From contig JASJQH010006933.1 in the NCBI GenBank assembly GCA_040143965.1, positions 1 to 36,682 on the forward strand: a stretch of DNA of 36,682 nucleotides. Reading direction: 5' to 3'. This DNA comes from Basidiobolus ranarum. Taxonomy: Eukaryota; Basidiobolomycota; Basidiobolomycetes; Basidiobolales. Each line of letters starts with the position of its first letter. Within the stretch, counting starts at the first letter, position 1. The position numbers and the translations under genes were made by a program. The notes below the pieces were generated by a model. That model was not told the DNA's origin. It made no database searches and saw only the letters and a list, made by a program, of their open reading frames with translations. Positions 32,228-36,682 of the stretch are shown here, piece by piece.

Positions 32228-33175
32228 ATGCATATACGTCTCTTGTGTATCTCTTTCTTAATAGTCCCCGTATATCCTCAAGACTTGGCTCAAAGCCTAG
32301 GACTGAAGTCTACCTGGAAACCTTCTTTAGACACAGATCCTTCTGATCCTAAAGGAGGTGATTGGAATTATGTTTCAACAGCCAAAGCTACTCTTGGCAA
32401 TATAAAGATAGTCACGGACCCTCTTACCAATTCAACCCAAAAAGTGTACAGTGTATTCTATCCAAAAGATAGTTATAGTCCTCAGAAGTCTTCACAGATT
32501 GGTGGTGTTGAGTTTTTCGCTCAACCTTTCGCTGGGCAAAATTTTGACCGCGTTTTACTAAGCTACGAGGTAGGCTTTCCTGCTAACTTTCCTTGGCAAA
32601 AAGGCGGCAAACTCCCTGGGATATTTGGTGGTGATCCTAAAGAAGGTTGTACTGGAGGAGAGCCAAGTGATGGTAATAAGTGTTTCTCGGCTCGCTTAAT
32701 GTGGAGAGAACAGGGTGTTGGTGAAGTATACGCATACATCCCCAATAGTAAAGACCTTTGCTCTAATCCTCGAGCTACCTGCCGTGATAAATATGGTGTT
32801 TCGTTAGGCCAGGGAGTAAGTTTAAATCTTGGGGTTTGGAATCAATTGCAGTTATATGTTCAATTAAACAGCCCTGGAAAATCCGATGGAGACATTAAGC
32901 TGTATGTTAATGGTGAAGAGTGGTTAGATATGCCCAATATACTTCTTAGAAACACTGGTGCTATTGCAATCGATGATATCCTTTTCAGTACATTCTTTGG
33001 TGGTGGCGATGCATCTTATGCTACACCCATTGATACTTACACTTACTATAGAAATATTCAATTCAGTGTAGGAGATCCAATTCAACTAACATCAAATAGT
33101 CCTAATGAACACAGGAGGAGGGATTACTGGACATTAATCGGATCGGTGCTAGTCGGATTCTATTACCTTGGTTAA
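32228..33175 (+). CDS. PL14-like polysaccharide lyase, secreted, GPI-type tail
   Basis: An intronless gene of 315 aa. A signal peptide (about 1-17) is followed by a jelly-roll catalytic domain. The segment WQKGGKLPGIFGGDP ... CFSARLMWREQGVGEVYAY is characteristic of polysaccharide lyase family 14 and its fungal relatives, where it covers the substrate cleft (Lys/Arg/Tyr). YVNGEEWLDM and STFFGGGDASYATP are further family-style strands. Members cleave polyuronates by beta-elimination; the fungal substrate is not known and could be a wall or host glucuronan. The C-terminus has a basic RRRDYW and then a hydrophobic tail (about 299-315), which suggests a GPI anchor and retention at the surface. 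Confidence 0.82.
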   Translation: MHIRLLCISFLIVPVYPQDLAQSLGLKSTWKPSLDTDPSDPKGGDWNYVSTAKATLGNIKIVTDPLTNSTQKVYSVFYPKDSYSPQKSSQIGGVEFFAQPFAGQNFDRVLLSYEVGFPANFPWQKGGKLPGIFGGDPKEGCTGGEPSDGNKCFSARLMWREQGVGEVYAYIPNSKDLCSNPRATCRDKYGVSLGQGVSLNLGVWNQLQLYVQLNSPGKSDGDIKLYVNGEEWLDMPNILLRNTGAIAIDDILFSTFFGGGDASYATPIDTYTYYRNIQFSVGDPIQLTSNSPNEHRRRDYWTLIGSVLVGFYYLG

Positions 33176-34559
33176 CTTAGTTACTTCAGTCAATTTTCAG
33201 AACTGATTTTCTTGTGTATAATTCTTCTAAACGGTTGTTGGAATCTGGAAACATCATGATACGAGTCTACTCTTCTCGTATATCACTTCACTATAAATTA
33301 TATATATTTAATCCCCATATACTAGAAGCAAAGTCTTAATTCAGACAGGGTTAATAAATTTCTTGTTTTACAGGTCGAGAAATCCAGTCTGTTAGCGTCA
33401 TTACAGGAATTCATTCTATAAAGCTGTTTCTCAGATTCATTCTAGTCACTAACAGCGGATGAAACTTTTACGATGTGTATACAGTCGAGTAAAGCACCCA
33501 AAGTAAGTATCGAATCTCAAAATAATTTCCACACTCAATATGGGTCAGAAGAAACCACACTTGGTTTGTCTCGTGAGCTAATATTAGCCGTAATCTTCTT
33601 CATCCTGAAACTGCAAACAATTCAAGAGAAAGAGAAAGGTTGATTGATCAAACCATTGAAACTATAGTTTGATTTTTTGAAAACCTCTGTTTATAATTAG
33701 AATACGCCACACTTGAGCAGGGAAAGTGAGTGAGTGTCAGGCCAATAGAATCGCAGAACATGTACTGATTCCCGTATGACCAGTGCTTTCATTACCCCTG
33801 TGAAAATATCGGCAAGATAAGCCATATAGCGTACTTGAAGGCCAGCTAGATCTTGGAAAGGTCATTATACACCACCAGCCCAGCACGTACATAATTTAGG
33901 AAATACTTACTCCTAATCCAGGATGATTAGTTACAAAATTGGAAATATTTAGTTTGTACCTAATTTACCAGCCTCATATATCTATTACTTGCTTTTTAAT
34001 GATTATTAACCCCCCAGTTGGAAATATTTCATATTTCAATGTTTCACTGACACCTTAACACATGAATGACCATTCAACTTTACAAAAAGTAAGCCTATCC
34101 CCTGTGCTATCAGAAGTGACTCAAAATTAGTAAACAAACGACAGGGTGGAACGTGTAAACAAATCCTGAATCAGTAATTGGACTAGGCAGTAGCTCAAAA
34201 TTAGGTCAATAGTTTGTTCAGCTATATGAGAGTCTACAATAACTAAGCACTCCATATCAAAATATATGTGTTTAATTCAATATGGACGATTGACTCAACA
34301 AGGAGATGATAGGGGAGACAATCTCATCTGACCTTCCTCGAGATAGTGAAATATATGTATATATACCAGTATTGGTATCACAAGGCCTTTAGCAGATTTT
34401 CTAAGCTGATGTGTGTCTACTCAACCTTTCAATTCTTGCATACCGCCTTCGATAGAATAAGCCATTAAATCTCATGAACGTACATGAAAGCTATTGATAA
34501 TACCCAGTGTGTTGCTTCACATACCAGTTTATGAGGAGTACATCTAAACCGTTGCAATT
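33176..34559. other. Gene-poor stretch, 1.4 kb
   Basis: AT-rich region after the PL14-like gene. I found no domain-bearing frame, RNA gene or array. Part of it may belong to the copia fossil that starts near 34560, whose outer limits are unknown. Confidence 0.4.
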
Positions 34560-35500
34560 CGAAGGACTAATTGAGTGCAACGAAGATGTTCCGGAGGCAA
34601 TGCAATATGGATCTACTCCACAAACTGATTTCTACATTCTCATCATTTTGTAGAATGCTTAGAGATGCTTCTTGTTGTTTTATACAACTCTGGCAATAAT
34701 TTGGGCGAGTGAAGGATATGCTGATGGTTAACAGCGGGCTTTTTGGAGACAGTTTTACGGAATTCATAGCTACATATAGGGCTAGCACTACCTGTAATAC
34801 ATCCACGCTACTTGGATCTATTGTAACGTTATCAGAAATTGAAAAGAATCCTCTACAACGTAAACTTAAACTTGTTCTACTTAGCCATGTTGGTACCAGC
34901 ACTGAAGTTTTGCTTGATATCGAATCTGTTGCAAACTTGATCAGCTCTAATACATATGATCATTGATCGTTGTTGACGGTGTGTGCAATAGAGGCTGTAT
35001 ACATCGGTATGGACGATGGGGTTTGTATGTTGTATTGACAACAAGTCAGAATGTAATGGGCTTTAATATTAGCAAGTGTACGATGGCAAAAAAATTCACA
35101 AGACATCTAAAAGTGAGTTACATCGTCCAAGTCGAAGATTGGAGTTGGCTTCATGCTCGAGAATACTCAGTAAATGGGCTCTTCGCAGTTTGCTATGCAT
35201 ACGGTATACCTACTGCCAAAAACAGCAAAGCGGTGTATCTAGCAATTGCCACCAAAAGGCTATATAGGTACCTCAGTAACCCAGCCTGATTGATTCCACA
35301 TTGAGGTTCTACCGACAGCATTGAAAGTCTCTACGTAAATGCTTCATCTTCCAGAAGGTATTTGGATAATGATCTAAATATGTAATTTTGGTATCTTCAC
35401 CTCTTTTCATGAAGCTACTCGGCGATATCTTGGTGTGTTCGAAGTACAGAAATATTGCTGAAATGAGAATGCGATGATTTTATGTTTATTGCCACTTAAA
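34560..35500 (+). mobile_element. Broken Ty1/copia retrotransposon fossil (RT to RNase H)
   Basis: Plus-strand segments follow the order of copia Pol: a KDMLMVNSG stretch near 34712 where reverse transcriptase has its YVDDM box, a TLLGSIVTL segment like the LLG strand of the RT thumb, FAVCYAYGI...LAIATKRLYRYLSN near 35190-35280 matching the copia HW..AVKRILRYL region between RT and RNase H, then a YVNASSSRRYLDND piece near the start of RNase H and AISW near its centre. Gag, protease, integrase and LTRs were not recognised. The copy is broken and heavily diverged, so it is old; it is one of two copia-like remnants in this window. Confidence 0.5.
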
Positions 35501-35880
35501 CTTTCATCTAATAGGGAGTCGAATTTTCCATGCATTATCGCGATTAAATAACAGATATTGTTTACTTTTATCGCAGTTCAACAACATGTGACTGGCAAAT
35601 AATATTTACCTATCATGGTTAAAGATTCTATTGGAAGAATATGTGATTTCAGTTCACAAATCTTTATTAATTAATAATCCGTGTGTAGCGAAGGAAATCA
35701 ACTTGTTTTCGGATGGCGTAGAAGATGGACAACAGGTGGCAGAATTCCCTGCTTAAAACCAGTACAGCTTGATGTTAATTTGCTATCTGTAGTTGTCCAC
35801 CTAGTTCAATATGTCACCGTCAAAGTATCTCACAACACTTGGGCTCTAATCTGAAGGTTGGACTAGGCAATTGAAGGCAG
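35501..35880. other. Intergenic, possibly fossil 3' flank
   Basis: About 380 bp with slightly higher GC than its surroundings. No gene seen; it may hold the unseen 3' part of the copia fossil. Confidence 0.35.
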
Positions 35881-36081
35881 TTACGCAGAGTTCAGATATT
35901 TAATACGTTCCCTTGGAAGTTTCCAAGTGACCCCTGCTGTATTCACTACGCACATGTTATTGCTGCCCACAAGCTTGAAGAAAAATTTGCTGGAACCACG
36001 CGATAATTCATTTCCGGTTTCCACGCCTCGGAAATTAACCTGGGATATTTGGTTTGGAGATATAATGTAAACATCAGATCC
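35881..36081 (-). pseudogene. Coding-like terminal segment, unrecognised
   Basis: Sixty-six open codons ending in TAA, without a start and preceded by an ATGAG acceptor-like site. The segment reads like real protein: DVYIISPNQISQVNFRG, SSKFFFKLVGSNNMC, NTAGVTWKLPRERIKYL. An upstream ATG frame (36376 downward, with NATNTGLRNYASVTL) could be a matching exon, but no clean splice pair links them. It may be an eroded secreted beta-sandwich protein or a true gene with unseen introns. A weakly similar DIYII...KFYMKFRF segment lies at 5233-5520. Confidence 0.3.
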
Positions 36082-36555
36082 TCATCTCGATCTTGGAGAT
36101 TGTTTTTATTTTCAGTCTGGCCAATTGAATGTTCTGCTGGTAATCAGTTTATTATTGGTCTGAGTGAAATATCAACTTTCTTCCATAAAACTTGAGAATT
36201 GATCTTTTTGTAGCCCTTAATTTAATAAATGTTACATCACATAACTTTATTGGGATATCTTCACTAATTACTAACAACTCAATTCAGGCGAGCTAAATCA
36301 AGGTCACAGATGCGTAATTTCTTAATCCTGTATTTGTGGCATTGCTGACTTGGTGAGACCTGGCCATTGTTTGCATTAAACCCCTGCTACTATGGCCAGT
36401 GGCACAAACGGTACTTTGATGTGAATTCTAGGCATGGGAGGAGGTATATTTATTGGAGTTCATTTGAGATGTGCCCTGTATTCCTGTCTTTTTCCAATAA
36501 GTCACATAAATTTAATTTAATTCTTTTCCACACCTCTTGAGTTTTATTTACGAAC
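36082..36555. other. Intergenic before the right-edge gene
   Basis: About 470 bp holding the promoter of the gene starting at 36556 and, on the minus strand, the possible partner exon of the preceding segment. An ATAAATTTAATTTAA stretch near 36506-36522 is AT-rich and about 35-50 bp before the ATG. Confidence 0.4.
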
Positions 36556-36682
36556 ATGTCTACATCTGCCATGGCCCGTCCTCTTACTCCAAGTTCTAGA
36601 CACCCTGACTTGAAGGCTCTATCGCCTGAACACCACCGCCAGGGTTGGACGCTGCCTCCCCTGGATAGATCTATATCCGCCA
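36556..36682 (+). CDS. 5' end of a gene leaving the right edge
   Basis: From the ATG at 36556 the frame is open for all 42 codons to the window edge. Codon use is distinctly GC-richer than in flanking DNA, which supports real coding. The encoded start is Ser/Pro/Arg/His-rich and looks disordered (SSRHPDLKALSPEHHRQGW, then TLPPLDRS), without a signal peptide or membrane segment. A second in-frame ATG lies at 36571. No family can be named from this piece. Confidence 0.55.
   Translation, partial: MSTSAMARPLTPSSRHPDLKALSPEHHRQGWTLPPLDRSISA

Noticed and set aside
1-36682. CRISPR arrays, rRNA genes, bacterial-type operons
   Set aside because: No regularly spaced repeats or rRNA-like sequence seen; the genes are intron-bearing and eukaryotic.

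Overview
The window looks like nuclear DNA of a filamentous fungus with an AT-rich genome. Its genes are broken by short GT...AG introns (about 48-142 bp, mostly 54-84). It encodes GPI-type cell-wall proteins, a chitin-type LPMO, an Ecm15/UPF0045 protein, a fungal-type RGS protein with a membrane tail, and the fungal nucleoporin Nup155/Nup170. Loose gene spacing and old retroelement debris would fit an early-diverging lineage (Zoopagomycota/Entomophthoromycotina-like), but the sequence does not settle the taxon.

Layout. 1-5.1 kb: a possible partial gene at the left edge, a type II membrane glycosyltransferase-like gene, a Kre9/Knh1-type GPI protein and an AA11-like LPMO with a CBM19-like tail. 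5.1-8.7 kb: gene-poor, with a small orphan frame and a possible copia-type fossil. 8.7-16.6 kb: glyoxalase II with a mitochondrial-type leader exon, an RGS/transmembrane protein, an HSL-type esterase, an ECM15-like gene and an arrestin-fold gene. 17.4-21.9 kb: NUP155 in nine exons. 21.9-25.0 kb: gene-poor, with an eroded intronless PCNA copy and other relics. 25.1-29.6 kb: a PRXL2-type thioredoxin-fold gene divergent from a mitochondrial rhomboid protease, then a Crz1-like three-finger transcription factor with an added C-terminal coiled coil. 30.0-33.2 kb: a glycine-zipper/Asn-rich/MIR protein, a kinase relic and a PL14-like lyase with a GPI-type tail. 33.2-36.7 kb: a broken Ty1/copia fossil, an eroded coding segment, and the start of a gene running off the right edge.

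The intact genes do not form one pathway. Loose themes are surface and wall work (Kre9-like, LPMO, PL14-like and the GT-like protein), mitochondrion and redox (glyoxalase II, PRXL2, rhomboid) and signalling (RGS, arrestin, Crz1-like factor). The most striking pattern is that the gaps hold several decayed copies of genes whose families are recognisable (PCNA, a STE20/PAK-like kinase, perhaps SKP1) beside copia fossils. Exon structures were worked out by eye from splice signals, reading-frame phase and remembered family sequence. No alignment was run.
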